Under the pieces are notes generated by a model. The model made no database searches. It was not told where the DNA came from and was given only the letters and a program-made list of their open reading frames with translations. This document shows positions 34,623-45,177 of a stretch of 64,000 nucleotides of DNA, piece after piece. Numbering within the stretch: the first letter of the stretch is position 1; each line of letters starts with the position of its first letter. A program made the translations under genes and the position numbers. Source of the DNA: Bradyrhizobium sp. CCH5-F6 (GTDB lineage: Bacteria; Pseudomonadota; Alphaproteobacteria; Rhizobiales; Xanthobacteraceae); the NCBI RefSeq assembly GCF_001556045.1, contig NZ_LSIC01000200.1, positions 62,001 through 126,000 of the forward strand. Direction: 5' to 3'.

Positions 34623-37165
34623 ACGAGGCGGTCAATCTCACCAATTGCGATCGCGAGCCGATCCACATTCCCGGCAGCACGCAGCCGTTCGGTTTCCTGC
34701 TCGCCGTGCTCTCGGATTTCACGATCTGCATGGCCTCGGACAATGTCGGCAGCTTCCTTGGCGTTGACGTTGCCGACCTGCTCCAGCGACCGTTGTCGAG
34801 CGTGATCTCGGAGGCAGCCGTCGAGACGATCCGCAGCCGTGTTGATCATCTTGGTGACCCGGACGCGACCGAACGGCTGTTCGGCGTGGAGCTGGAGCCG
34901 GGCAAGAGGCCCTTCGATCTTTCGATTCATCTTTCCGGCGTCTATCTGATCATCGAGGCGGAGCCGAGCGTCCACGAACCCGGCGTCAATTCCGGCGAGC
35001 TCGTGCGTTTGATGCTCGAACGGATCCGCAAGACGCGCGGCATGGCCGATCTCGCGCGGGAAGCGGCGCGCCAGCTCAAGGTGCTGACCGGCTTCGACCG
35101 GGTGATGGTCTATCAGTTTCACCCGGACGGATCGGGCGAGGTGATCGCCGAGACCGCGGAGGCGGGACTCGAGCCCTTCCTCGGCCTGCGTTATCCCGCA
35201 TCCGACATCCCGCGGCAGGCCCGCGCCCTCTATCAGCGCAACTGGCTGCGCATCATCGCCGACGTCAACGCCGTGCCGGCGGCGCTGGTGTCCACGGCCA
35301 CGCACAATGCCGGGCTGCTCGACCTCTCGATGAGCGTGCTGCGCTCGGTGTCGCCGATCCACATCGAATACCTGCGCAACATGGGGGTCGCCGCCTCGAT
35401 GTCGGTGTCGATCCTGCGCGACGGCAAGCTGTGGGGTCTGTTTGCCTGCCATCATTATTCGCCGCGCTATATCTCGTTCGACAAGCGCACCGCATCCGAG
35501 CTGTTCGGGCAGATGTTCTCGTGGATCGTGGAGGACCGCGAGCGCGAGAGCGACGTTGCCTACGAGGCGCGTGCTCACCAGATCCAGGAACGGCTGATCG
35601 AGACCGCCGCGTCGCACGAGCATAGCCGGCGCGCGATCGTCGATTTCGTCGGCGATTACCGGAAGATGATCGAATGCGACGGCGTCGCAGTGTGGTCCGA
35701 CAACAGGATCACGCTCCAGGGCGAGACGCCCACCGAGGACGAGGTCAAGGATCTCGTGGCTTTCATCAACCGGACCTCGCCGGGCCGAATTTTCGCCAGC
35801 GCCCAGATTGCTCAGGTCTATGCCGCCGGTCGTGCCTTTCGCGACCGCGCGGCGGGCTTTCTCGCCATCCCGATATCGAGGACGCCGCGCGACTGCCTGA
35901 TCTTCTTCCGGCGCGAGGTTCTCCAGTCCGTGAAATGGGCCGGGGATCCCAACAAGGTCTACGATGAAGGTCCCAATGGTTCTCGGCTGACGCCGCGCAA
36001 GAGCTTCGAACTCTGGCAGGAGACGGTCGCGGGACAATCAAAACCGTGGTCGGCGTCGGACATCCGCATTGCCGAAAGCCTGCGCGTCACGCTGCTCGAG
36101 GTCATCCTGCAACTGTCGGACCTCGCCGCGCGCGAGCGACGCGGTGCCCAGGAGCGGCAGGAGCTGATGATCGCCGAGCTCAACCATCGCGTTCGCAACA
36201 TCCTGAGCCTGGTTCGCGCCTTGGTGGCACAGAGCAAGGACACCGCGACCGGCGTGGAGGAATTCGCCAGCGTTCTCGGCGGCCGAATCCAGGCTCTGGC
36301 GCGCGCGCATGACCAGATCACCAACCTCAACTGGGCGCCGGTCGCGCTCCGGACGCTGGTCGAATCCGAGGCGGGCGCCTATCTCGGCGCGCGTGCCGAT
36401 CGCATCAAGGTGGGTGGGCCCGACGTCGCGCTCGATCCCAAGGCGTTCGCGACGCTGGCGCTCGTCGTGCACGAGATGATGACCAATTCCGCCAAATACG
36501 GCGCGCTCGCCGATTCCACCGGCAGCGTCGAGGTGATCTGGCGGCTCGATCCGTCGTCGAGCCTCGTCATCGAATGGAAGGAGAGCGGCGGCCCGCCGGT
36601 GCAGCCGCCGTCGCGGCGCGGCTTCGGCACCACCATCATCGAACGCTCGGTGCCGTTCGATCTCAAGGGAGATGCCGAAATCCATTTCGACCTCCTGGGT
36701 GTGCAGGCGAAGTTCGTCATTCCGCCCAATTTCGTCCAGCTCCTGCCATCCATCGGAACCGCCACCATGCGCATCGAGGAACAGCAATCGGCCCGACCCA
36801 GGCTCTCCGACACGACGCTGATCGTCGAGGACAACCTGATCATCGCCATGGCCGCGGAGGTCATCCTGCTCGACCTCGGCGCCCGCCACGTCGACACCGC
36901 CGCGAGCGTCGACCAGGCGCTGCGCTCGATCGAGCGCACCCGACCAAGCTTTGCGCTGCTCGACCTCAACCTCGGCAACGAGAGCAGCATCAAGGTGGCG
37001 CAGAAGCTGAAGGAGATCGGCGTGCCCTTCATCTTCGCGACCGGCTATGGCGAGCGTGCGCCAATCCCCGTCGAGCTGGCTTCGGCGCCGGTGATCCAGA
37101 AGCCCTACACGCTGGAAGTGGTCGAGAACGCGCTCGGCAAATTGCAGGAGGCCGCCGCAGGGTAA
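34619..37165 (+). CDS. bphP: bacteriophytochrome with HWE histidine kinase and response-regulator domain
   Basis: An 848-aa red/far-red photoreceptor. The biliverdin-binding Cys10 is in LTNCDREPIHIPGSTQPFGF, the PAS domain covers about 15-120, and GAF has YPASDIPRQARALYQRNWLR (about 180). PHY follows, to about 500. The HWE-type kinase has His523 in ELNHRVRNILSLV and VVHEMMTNSAKYGALAD, typical of HWE enzymes. A C-terminal receiver, from about 727, has IVEDN and the phosphoacceptor Asp782 in LLDLNLGNES. The kinase and its receiver are therefore in one protein. A terminator follows at 37232; the MCP gene is 267 bases downstream. Confidence 0.95.
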   Translation: MNEAVNLTNCDREPIHIPGSTQPFGFLLAVLSDFTICMASDNVGSFLGVDVADLLQRPLSSVISEAAVETIRSRVDHLGDPDATERLFGVELEPGKRPFDLSIHLSGVYLIIEAEPSVHEPGVNSGELVRLMLERIRKTRGMADLAREAARQLKVLTGFDRVMVYQFHPDGSGEVIAETAEAGLEPFLGLRYPASDIPRQARALYQRNWLRIIADVNAVPAALVSTATHNAGLLDLSMSVLRSVSPIHIEYLRNMGVAASMSVSILRDGKLWGLFACHHYSPRYISFDKRTASELFGQMFSWIVEDRERESDVAYEARAHQIQERLIETAASHEHSRRAIVDFVGDYRKMIECDGVAVWSDNRITLQGETPTEDEVKDLVAFINRTSPGRIFASAQIAQVYAAGRAFRDRAAGFLAIPISRTPRDCLIFFRREVLQSVKWAGDPNKVYDEGPNGSRLTPRKSFELWQETVAGQSKPWSASDIRIAESLRVTLLEVILQLSDLAARERRGAQERQELMIAELNHRVRNILSLVRALVAQSKDTATGVEEFASVLGGRIQALARAHDQITNLNWAPVALRTLVESEAGAYLGARADRIKVGGPDVALDPKAFATLALVVHEMMTNSAKYGALADSTGSVEVIWRLDPSSSLVIEWKESGGPPVQPPSRRGFGTTIIERSVPFDLKGDAEIHFDLLGVQAKFVIPPNFVQLLPSIGTATMRIEEQQSARPRLSDTTLIVEDNLIIAMAAEVILLDLGARHVDTAASVDQALRSIERTRPSFALLDLNLGNESSIKVAQKLKEIGVPFIFATGYGERAPIPVELASAPVIQKPYTLEVVENALGKLQEAAAG

Positions 37166-37231
37166 AGCGTCCGATGCGAGCGTCATGCGGGGCCGCATGG
37201 CTTGGGCGGCCTTCGCATGCGGCTTTGCATG

Positions 37232-37257
37232 GCTGCCGATAATATCGGCAGCTTTTG
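37232..37257 (+). terminator. rho-independent terminator of bphO-bphP
   Basis: GCTGCCGAT-AAT-ATCGGCAGC is a perfect 9-base stem, followed by TTTTG. It lies 66 bases after the bphP stop. Confidence 0.8.
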
Positions 37258-37284
37258 CGCGTCACGATTCGACACGCGCGAATA

Positions 37285-37300
37285 AATTGAAGGTTCAATT
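37285..37300. promoter_or_regulatory. AT-rich palindrome upstream of MCP gene
   Basis: AATTGAA-GG-TTCAATT is a perfect 7-base inverted repeat, 132 bases before the MCP start. It looks like an operator, but the binding protein is unknown. Confidence 0.45.
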
Positions 37301-37432
37301 AAGAAGTGTCCCCCATTGTGTCGCAGTGCAGCGTGGGTCGCCAGGACGCGACGTGCGGCTGCCTGGGTGGCCGTAGCGATCGCCGGAGTTGTTCGGCCCC
37401 TCGAATTCAATGCATCTGGGTGGACAGTGGGA

Positions 37433-39442
37433 ATGCCGAAATTTCGTTTGCGGATCAGGGGACGCCTGTACGCAGGATTCATGGCCCTGGTGGCGGTCGG
37501 TCTGGTGATGGCAGTGGTGGCCGTCTGGAATTTGCGGGAGGTGCAGGATCAGGTCGCGAGACAATCAGCGCTCTCGGACAGCACGGCGCGGGTGCTGGAA
37601 ATATCGGCCCATCTGCAGGCGATCCAGCGGGCCAATTTGCGCTACGTCTACGACGCCAACGAGTCTGCGATGAAAGAGGCGCAAGAGCGGGAAACTGCGG
37701 CGACCGAGCTGTTGCGGGTCGGCGTGAAGGGATCGCTCTCCGAGGAGCGGCGAGCGCTCTACAACGGCCTCATCGACGACATCGCCAAAATGCGACGCCT
37801 GCGTGACAATCTCGGCGACGCCGTCAACGATACGAGAACGGGCAAGGCGACGCTGCTGCCGAGCGGCGAGGAGCTGGCCACCAAGACGAACAAGCTCGTC
37901 GACGTGGCACGAGCCGCCGTCGATGAAGATACCGCGGCCCTCGTCGCCGATCTCGAATCGCGAATCCTGCTCGTGCGGATCGCAAACTGGCGTTTTCTGG
38001 CCCTTCGCGATGTGCAGGGTCCTGCGACCTTCAGGACGGGCGTCGACAGGGCATTACAACGGCTCGGGGCACTCGAAAAGAGCCCGCAGGCGGCGGTGTT
38101 GCGGGCCACGTTGGCGCCGGTGAAGACCTCGCTTGAAACCTACAAGACGGCGTTCGAGACGACCTCCGCAGCGATGCTTCAGGCGGACGAGATCTACAAC
38201 AGGAATCTCGCGCCCCTGATCGTCGACAGCATCGGCAAGCTCAAGGTCGCGGAAACGACCCTGAAGAAGGACTACCAGGACTCGCGAAGCAATGCCGAAG
38301 CCGTGATCGCCGGCACGACCACCGTTCAGGAGATCGCCGGCGGGCTCGCCATTTTGTTCGGCGTCGTCGTCGCCTTCCTGATCGCCCGCAGCATCGTCGG
38401 TCCCCTGACCTCGATGACGGGTGCGATGGGGCGGCTTGCCGGCGGCAATCTCGATGTCGAGATTCCCGGCCGCGGCAGGGCCGACGAGATCGGCGACATG
38501 GCCAAGGCGATCCAGGTGTTCAAGGACAACATGATCGAGACCGAGCGCATGCGCGCCGAGCAGGCCGAGCTCGAGGCACGGCAGGCCGAGAACCGCAAGA
38601 AAGACATGGCCAGGCTCGCCGATCAGTTCGAGCAGGCGGTCGGAGAGATCGTCAACACGGTGTCGTCGGCCTCGAGCGAGCTCGAAGCCTCCGCAGGCAC
38701 TTTGACCACGACCGCGGCGCGGGCCCAGGACCTCTCGACGGAGGTCGCCAGCGCGTCGCAGGAGGCCTCGGCCAATGTGCAGGCTGTCGCCTCTGCCACC
38801 GAGGAGCTCTCCTCGTCGGTATCCGAAATCGCCCGCCAGGTGCAGGAATCCGCCCGCATCGCCGCGGATGCCGTCGGTCAGGCGAGCAGGACCAACGCGC
38901 GCGTCGGCGCGCTCTCCAAGGCCGCCGCCCGGATCGGCGACGTGGTCGAGCTGATCAGCACCATCGCCGGCCAGACCAACCTTCTGGCGCTTAACGCCAC
39001 CATCGAGGCGGCCCGCGCCGGCGAAGCCGGCCGCGGCTTTGCGGTGGTCGCCTCGGAAGTGAAGGCGCTCGCCGAGCAGACTGCGAAGGCCACCGGCGAG
39101 ATCGCCCAACAGGTCTCCGGCATCCAGGCCGCGACGGAGGAGTCGGTCGGCTCGATCAGGGAGATCAGCAACACCATCGAGCGGCTGTCGGAGATTTCGT
39201 CGACGGTCGCCGCCGCCGTGGAGGAGCAGGGCGCGGCGACGCAGGAGATCTCCCGCAACGTCCAGCAGGCGGCCCAGGGCACGCAGCTGGTGTCGTCGAA
39301 CATCGGCGACGTGCAGCGCGGTGCCTCCGAGACCGGCTCGGCCTCCTCGCAGGTGCTGTCGGCGGCGCGCTCGCTCTCGGCCGACAGCAACCGCCTCAAG
39401 CTCGAAGTGGCCAAGTTCCTGAACTCGGTCCACGCCGCCTGA
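37433..39442 (+). CDS. methyl-accepting chemotaxis protein
   Basis: A 669-aa chemoreceptor. Transmembrane helix 1 is [20 protein letters not shown] (about 12-31). The periplasmic four-helix-type sensor extends to about 300. Helix 2 is [18 protein letters not shown], and a HAMP domain follows ([19 protein letters not shown], then [15 protein letters not shown]). The signalling hairpin tip is [20 protein letters not shown], then [20 protein letters not shown]. The ligand is unknown; its place after bphOP raises the question of phototaxis-related use, but the two are separated by a terminator. The start is ATG at 37433. Confidence 0.95.
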   Translation: MPKFRLRIRGRLYAGFMALVAVGLVMAVVAVWNLREVQDQVARQSALSDSTARVLEISAHLQAIQRANLRYVYDANESAMKEAQERETAATELLRVGVKGSLSEERRALYNGLIDDIAKMRRLRDNLGDAVNDTRTGKATLLPSGEELATKTNKLVDVARAAVDEDTAALVADLESRILLVRIANWRFLALRDVQGPATFRTGVDRALQRLGALEKSPQAAVLRATLAPVKTSLETYKTAFETTSAAMLQADEIYNRNLAPLIVDSIGKLKVAETTLKKDYQDSRSNAEAVIAGTTTVQEIAGGLAILFGVVVAFLIARSIVGPLTSMTGAMGRLAGGNLDVEIPGRGRADEIGDMAKAIQVFKDNMIETERMRAEQAELEARQAENRKKDMARLADQFEQAVGEIVNTVSSASSELEASAGTLTTTAARAQDLSTEVASASQEASANVQAVASATEELSSSVSEIARQVQESARIAADAVGQASRTNARVGALSKAAARIGDVVELISTIAGQTNLLALNATIEAARAGEAGRGFAVVASEVKALAEQTAKATGEIAQQVSGIQAATEESVGSIREISNTIERLSEISSTVAAAVEEQGAATQEISRNVQQAAQGTQLVSSNIGDVQRGASETGSASSQVLSAARSLSADSNRLKLEVAKFLNSVHAA

Positions 39443-39458
39443 AGTCTCGAACGCGACA

Positions 39459-39480
39459 GGCCACGCGCTTGCGCGTGGCC
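39459..39480. terminator. GC hairpin between converging genes
   Basis: GGCCACGCGC-TT-GCGCGTGGCC is a perfect 10-base hairpin between the MCP and GST stops. No T-run follows on either strand, so it is at best a factor-assisted terminator. Confidence 0.5.
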
Positions 39481-39493
39481 CCGAAGGGCGCGA

Positions 39494-40174
39494 TCAGGCG
39501 ACCTTGGTCGTCATGTGCTTGAACATGTTGCTGCGCGCCTCGTCGTCCATCTCGGCCTTGAAGGTGAACTTGTCCTTGAGCGCGATGGCGCGCGCGGCGG
39601 CCGGGCGCGCCGAGATCTCGTCGACCAGCCGCTTCACGTTCGGGTATCGCGCAAAGGCGTCGTCGCCGAGCTTGAACGGCACCATGCGCGCCCAGCCCCA
39701 CAACGCCATGTCCACGATCGAATAATCGTCGCCGACCATGTAGCGGCGGCCTTTGAGGTGGTCGTCGAGAATCTTGTAGTGGCGATCGGTCTCGTACTGG
39801 TAGCGGTTATGGGCGTAGTCGTGGTTCTGGTCCTTCGGCGCGAAGTGCTTGAAGTGCACGGCCTGGCCCGAATAGGGGCCGACGCCGGTCGCGACGAACA
39901 TCAGCCAGGACAGCAGCTCGGCGCGGTTCGAGGGCAGGAATTTGCCGGTCTTCTCGGCGAGATAGAGCAGGATCGCATTCGAGTCGAACACGATGGTGCC
40001 GTTGTCGTCGATGGCCGGCACCTTGCCGTTCGGATTGATCTTCAGAAATTCCGGCGTGAACTGCTCACCCTTGCGGGTGTCGATCTTTACCGGCTCGAAG
40101 GCCAGTCCGGACTCCTCCAGAAACAGTGCAACCTTGGTCGGGTTCGGCGATCCGTTGAAATAGAATTTGAGCAT
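39494..40174 (-). CDS. glutathione S-transferase, second copy
   Basis: A 226-aa GST, unlike the one at 31504. The N-terminal domain begins MLKFYFNGSPNPTKVALFLE and shows INPNGKVPAIDDNGTIVFDS (cis-Pro and S motif region). The helical domain has YMVGDDYSIVDMALWGWARM (GD...DMALW of this class), and the chain ends KHMTTKVA. Similar proteins are annotated as YfcG or GstB-like disulfide-bond oxidoreductases. The start has GGGAGA upstream. Confidence 0.92.
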   Translation of the reverse strand: MLKFYFNGSPNPTKVALFLEESGLAFEPVKIDTRKGEQFTPEFLKINPNGKVPAIDDNGTIVFDSNAILLYLAEKTGKFLPSNRAELLSWLMFVATGVGPYSGQAVHFKHFAPKDQNHDYAHNRYQYETDRHYKILDDHLKGRRYMVGDDYSIVDMALWGWARMVPFKLGDDAFARYPNVKRLVDEISARPAAARAIALKDKFTFKAEMDDEARSNMFKHMTTKVA

Positions 40175-40300
40175 CGAGCGTCTCCCAGGTGTCTGTTGTG
40201 CGCGTGGACGCGGCGTGGTTCGGCGGCCCCTGTCTTGCCTGAATCCGTTGCGGGAGAGCAACCGGCGAGTTTGCCGGGCGGTATCTGCGCGGCACGCAGG

Positions 40301-40627
40301 TCAGGCGGCGTAACAAAGGCCGATGGCCGCCGTAATGACCATGGCCGCACCCGCCGCCTCCAGCCGAAGCCCGAGCCGCGCGGCCAGATGCATGTCGGAG
40401 GCCCGCGCCGCGCGCTCCGGTCCGCGGGCATAGCCGTGAACGATGACGTCGTGGTTGAAATTGTCGTGCGCCTCGTTGCTGCTGGCGAGACCGACGCAGA
40501 TCACGAGCACGCCGAACAGAGCCAGGCCGAAAAATCCCAACAGTGCGATCAGGAACATCGGAAACATGCCGACCAGGAAGATCGGCAGCAGCGGCACCAG
40601 CAGCAATGTCTCGGACTGTCGTCGCAT
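40301..40627 (-). CDS. small membrane protein of unknown function
   Basis: A 108-aa protein with two or three hydrophobic segments: LLLVPLLPIFLVGMFPMFLI, ALLGFFGLALFGVLVICVGL, and a C-terminal LEAAGAAMVITAAIGLCYAA. A polar loop (NEAHDNFNHDVIVHGYARG) lies between. I recognise no family. Its base composition matches the neighbours, and the frame has a plausible ATG. Confidence that it is expressed is moderate. Confidence 0.5.
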   Translation of the reverse strand: MRRQSETLLLVPLLPIFLVGMFPMFLIALLGFFGLALFGVLVICVGLASSNEAHDNFNHDVIVHGYARGPERAARASDMHLAARLGLRLEAAGAAMVITAAIGLCYAA

Positions 40628-40699
40628 GGGAGCCGGCCCGGTCGGTGCGGGACTGATCGGGCGAGTCTAGTCCTGACGGAGGCGGCTTTCAACCGTGCC

Positions 40700-40799
40700 G
40701 TCATTCCGGGGGCGCGGCTGGCGCGAGCGAGGAATCCAATGGCACGTGCGACGTCGTTCGATGGATTCCGGGTTCTCGCTTTGCGAGCCCCGAAATGAC
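40700..40799. repeat. palindromic intergenic repeat, GTCATTCCGG family, copy 3
   Basis: Starts GTCATTCCGGGGGCGCGG and ends GAGCCCCGAAATGAC; the right arm has one change from the other copies. It lies just downstream of ccrM. Confidence 0.8.
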
Positions 40800-40813
40800 G
40801 ATCGAGCGGGGAC

Positions 40814-41963
<1,150 letters not shown>

Positions 41964-42026
41964 AGGCGACGCTGTCGGCGACGCGGGACCAAACAACCGA
42001 CTGGCCGTTACATTGAAGGGGCAAAG

Positions 42027-42041
42027 TAAAAATCGACTTAA
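42027..42041 (-). promoter_or_regulatory. CtrA-like box upstream of ccrM
   Basis: On the minus strand TTAA-GTCGATT-TTTA, one base off the CtrA consensus TTAA-N7-TTAA, 83 bases before the ccrM start. Inferred only. Confidence 0.45.
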
Positions 42042-42178
42042 CCCGCTGCTTTTGTGAGCAGGCCTTGCGTCGTCGTTCGCGCGCGCGTCGCTGCGCGCAT
42101 TCGCCGTATTTTACAGTGCATTTCGCCCTTGCTTGCGCTGCGGCAGCAATCATGGCCGCATCAAGGCTGCAAATTTCT

Positions 42179-42217
42179 CTCGGAAAAAACTGCTCGCCCC
42201 TCGGAAAAAATTGCTGG
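42179..42217 (+). repeat. A-rich tandem direct repeat
   Basis: CTCGGAAAAAACTGCTCG is followed directly by CTCGGAAAAAATTGCTGG with a 21-base period. It lies in the ccrM-peptidase divergent gap. Role unknown. Confidence 0.6.
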
Positions 42218-42358
42218 CATCGACATGCTGTCGCACTAGGCAATTTTTGCCGGCCACGATATTGATGAAATCAACGGAAATTTTACGTGTGTGGCGCGTT
42301 GAGCTTTCGCGCTCCTGCGCCCTCGAAACTGAATCAGGACCCCCAAGGGAAAGCCGCC

Positions 42359-43300
42359 ATGCGTTACGATGACTTCCGCCGCAGCGACGACATCGAGGAT
42401 CGTCGCGACGAAGGTGGCGGCTTTGGCGGCGGCGGCGGAGGCGGGTTCGGCCTGCCGATGGGCGGCGGCGGGCTCGGCATCGGCACCATCATCATCCTCG
42501 GCCTGGTCGGCTACGCCTTCGGCATCGACCCCCGCATCCTGATCGGCGGTGCCGAGATCCTCACCGGCGGCGGCCAGGCGCCGACTTATCAGACCGATCG
42601 CCAGGCGTCCTCCGGCAAGCGCGGCGCGCCGACCGACGAGATGGGCAGCATGATCTCCGGCATCCTCGGCGAGCTCGACGATCGCTGGACCGAAATCTTC
42701 CAGGCCAGCGGCCAGTCCTATACCGGTCCGAAGATCGTGCTGTTCCGCAACGCCACCAACGGCGGCCGCTGCGGCATGGCGCAGTCGGCGATGGGGCCGT
42801 TCTATTGTCCGCCGGATCGCACGATCTTCCTCGACACTTCGTTCTTCCGCGAGGTCGAGACGCGCTTTCGGGGCTGCTCCGGCAAGTCGGCGTGCAATTT
42901 CACCACCGCCTACATCATCGCGCACGAGGTCGGCCATCACATCCAGAACCTGCTCGGCATCATTCCGCGCGTGACGCGGCTCCAGCAGCAGGTCGGCTCG
43001 AAGGCCGAGGCGAATGCGCTCCAGGTGAAGGTGGAGTTGCAGGCCGACTGCCTGTCCGGCGTCTGGGTCAACCGCGAGGCGAAGAAGCGTCCGAACTTCC
43101 TGGAGCCCGGCGACATCGAGGCCGCGCTGACCACGGCGAGCGCGATCGGCGACGATACGCTGCAGCGCCAGTCGACGGGCCGCGTCGTGCCGGATTCCTT
43201 CACCCACGGCTCGGCGGCGCAACGCAAGCAATGGTTCATGACCGGCTACCAGCAGGGCACGGTGCAGGCGTGCAACACGTTCGGCGCCGGGGCGTTGTAA
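42359..43300 (+). CDS. neutral zinc metallopeptidase (YpfJ family)
   Basis: A 313-aa protein of the YpfJ family. The glycine-rich N-terminus (about 19-40) precedes one transmembrane helix (LGIGTIIILGLVGYAFGI). The zinc site is IIAHEVGHHIQNLLG (HEVGHH, about residue 189-194), with a further Glu ligand downstream in VELQADCLSGVWVN. GPFYCPPDRTIFLDTSFF lies before it. AAGGGA precedes the ATG at 42359. The substrate is unknown. Confidence 0.93.
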   Translation: MRYDDFRRSDDIEDRRDEGGGFGGGGGGGFGLPMGGGGLGIGTIIILGLVGYAFGIDPRILIGGAEILTGGGQAPTYQTDRQASSGKRGAPTDEMGSMISGILGELDDRWTEIFQASGQSYTGPKIVLFRNATNGGRCGMAQSAMGPFYCPPDRTIFLDTSFFREVETRFRGCSGKSACNFTTAYIIAHEVGHHIQNLLGIIPRVTRLQQQVGSKAEANALQVKVELQADCLSGVWVNREAKKRPNFLEPGDIEAALTTASAIGDDTLQRQSTGRVVPDSFTHGSAAQRKQWFMTGYQQGTVQACNTFGAGAL

Positions 43301-43374
43301 CGGAGGTTTTGTGCGCCGGACGCCGCGTGAACTATGATGCGCGATTGCGCATCTGGGAATCCAGGAGTGAAGTT

Positions 43375-43938
43375 GTGGCCTCCATCGACGAGACGAAGCA
43401 GTTCATCCCGCTCAACATCGCGGTGCTCACCGTGTCGGACACGCGCGTGCTGGCCGACGACAAGTCCGGCCAGACGCTGGCCGATCGTCTCACCGCCGCC
43501 GGCCATCGTCTCGCCGCGCGCGAGATCGTCACCGACGACGTCGAGGCGATCCGCGCCGTGATCCGCCGCTGGATCGCGGATAGCGGCGTCGATGTCGTCA
43601 TCACCACCGGAGGCACCGGTTTCACCGGCCGCGACGTGACGCCGGAGGCGATCGAGCCCCTGTTCGAGAAGCGCATGGACGGCTTCTCGATCGCGTTCCA
43701 CATGCTGAGCCACGCCAAGATCGGCGCATCGACGATCCAGAGCCGCGCCACCGCCGGCGTCGCGGGCGCCACCTACATCTTCTGCCTGCCGGGTTCGCCC
43801 GGCGCCTGCCGCGACGGCTGGGACGGCATCCTTGCGGCTCAGCTCGACTATCGCACGCGTCCCTGCAATTTCGTCGAGATCATGCCGCGCCTGGACGAGC
43901 ATTTGCGGCGGCCGAAGGCGCAGGGCGCGACGGTGTAA
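43375..43938 (+). CDS. moaB: molybdenum cofactor biosynthesis protein B
   Basis: MoaB/MogA proteins adenylylate molybdopterin before metal insertion. The protein is 187 aa from GTG at 43375, which follows AGGAG; the in-frame ATG at 43327 is unlikely. Family marks are LNIAVLTVSDTR, VDVVITTGGTGFTGRDVTPE (TGGTG) and AGVAGATYIFCLPGSPGA. It is 74 bases after the peptidase gene. Its product would support molybdoenzymes; the two MOSC proteins at the left end are also molybdenum-linked, but they are distant. Confidence 0.93.
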   Translation: MASIDETKQFIPLNIAVLTVSDTRVLADDKSGQTLADRLTAAGHRLAAREIVTDDVEAIRAVIRRWIADSGVDVVITTGGTGFTGRDVTPEAIEPLFEKRMDGFSIAFHMLSHAKIGASTIQSRATAGVAGATYIFCLPGSPGACRDGWDGILAAQLDYRTRPCNFVEIMPRLDEHLRRPKAQGATV

Positions 43939-43987
43939 GGCGCGTTGTGCGGATGATGTCCAGTTGATCGAGGCACGGACTTCTTCC

Positions 43988-44080
43988 CTTCTCCCCTTGT
44001 GGGAGAAGGTGGCGCGAAGCGCCGGATGAGGGGTGCTATCCACATGCACTGACGCTCGCGGAGGCATACCCCTCACCCAA
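43988..44080. repeat. palindromic intergenic repeat, CTTCTCCCC family, copy 2
   Basis: CTTCTCCCCTTGTGGGAGAA and GGCGCGAAGCGCCGGATGAG match copy 1 at 29911. The right arm is shortened to CCCCTCACCC. It separates converging genes. Confidence 0.75.
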
Positions 44081-44155
44081 GCGAATCTGTGTCAGCCAAC
44101 GGCGACGCCCATCAATGCGCACCTCGCCACGATGCGCATTTCGCCGGCAGCAAGC

Positions 44156-45115
44156 TCAGAGATCCCGTTCCCAGGTCTCGCCGACAAGATCCTGCCCGAA
44201 GCTGCGATGTGGCTCGGTGGCGACGAGCCTGAAACCGGCACTTTGATAGATGCCGCGCGCGGCCACCAGAATGCTCTGCGTCCACAGCGTCATCTTGCCG
44301 TAGCCCCGCTCGCGTGCGCCCTGAATGCATTGCTCGACCAGCGCGCGCCCGACACCGAGCCCCCGTGCTTTCTTCTCCACCAGCAACAGGCGCAGCTTCG
44401 CGATCTCGTCCGTGGCCTTGACCAGAAAGATCGAGCCGACCGGCTCGCCGCCCGCCTCCGCGATCCAGCAGTGCTCGCGCGTGGCGTCGTAGTTCTTGAT
44501 GAACTGCGCGCAGATCTCGGCGACCAGCGCCTCGTAGCTGATGTCCCAGTCGTACTCCGCGGCATAGGCCATGGCCTGCCGGGAGATGACCCAACCCATG
44601 TCACCGACGCGATGGCTGCGCAGGATGAAAGCCGCGGGCTGGCTTCGACGTTGCTCCAGCATGGACTCGATGGTTGCCATGGCCTCCGTCAGCCGCGTCA
44701 CGTCGCTGGCCGAAAGCCGAGCCAGCATGGCGGCGACCTCGTTCTGCGAGTTCAGGTTCAGCTTGGCGAAGGCCTGGCGGCCCTTGGTGGTGAGGCTGAG
44801 CTGGTATTGCCTGCGATCTGCGGGCAGGGGCCTTCGCGTGATCAGCCCCTTTTCATCGAAGCTCTGGACGATGCGGCTGAGATAGCCGGGGTCCAGACCC
44901 AGCTCGGCTCCGATCTCTTTTGCCGCGAGGTCGTCGCGATGCGCCAGTTCGTAGAGCACCCGGGCTTCGCTGAGCGAAAACGGGCTCTTTCCAAGGTGCT
45001 GGTCGAGTACACCGAGCTTGCGGGTATAGAAACGGTTGAAGGCGCGGACGGCTGCGATCTGGTCGTCGGCGACCTGTCCGGCCGCCGGGCTCGATGTCGA
45101 AGATTGGGAAGGCAT
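44156..45115 (-). CDS. MarR-type regulator fused to GNAT acetyltransferase
   Basis: A 319-aa two-domain protein. Residues 15-150 form a MarR winged helix (LSEARVLYELAHRDDLAAKE, then LDPGYLSRIVQSFDEKGLIT and RRPLPADRRQYQLSLTTKGR). Residues 170-319 form a GNAT fold (LRLLLVEKKARGLGVGRALV with the acetyl-CoA loop RGLGVGRAL). Such fusions can couple a regulator with small-molecule or protein acetylation, as in other MarR-GNAT proteins. The target is unknown. It is upstream of, and in the same orientation as, nothing obvious in the window. Confidence 0.92.
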   Translation of the reverse strand: MPSQSSTSSPAAGQVADDQIAAVRAFNRFYTRKLGVLDQHLGKSPFSLSEARVLYELAHRDDLAAKEIGAELGLDPGYLSRIVQSFDEKGLITRRPLPADRRQYQLSLTTKGRQAFAKLNLNSQNEVAAMLARLSASDVTRLTEAMATIESMLEQRRSQPAAFILRSHRVGDMGWVISRQAMAYAAEYDWDISYEALVAEICAQFIKNYDATREHCWIAEAGGEPVGSIFLVKATDEIAKLRLLLVEKKARGLGVGRALVEQCIQGARERGYGKMTLWTQSILVAARGIYQSAGFRLVATEPHRSFGQDLVGETWERDL

Positions 45116-45177
45116 GGGTCACCTCAATAATTGCCATTGTCAATTAATTGATTGACTTTGGCAAGTATCGGGTCGCT

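Noticed and set aside
39459..39480. 10-base GC hairpin as a classical rho-independent terminator
   Set aside because: No T-run follows on either strand, so it is listed with low confidence as a hairpin only.
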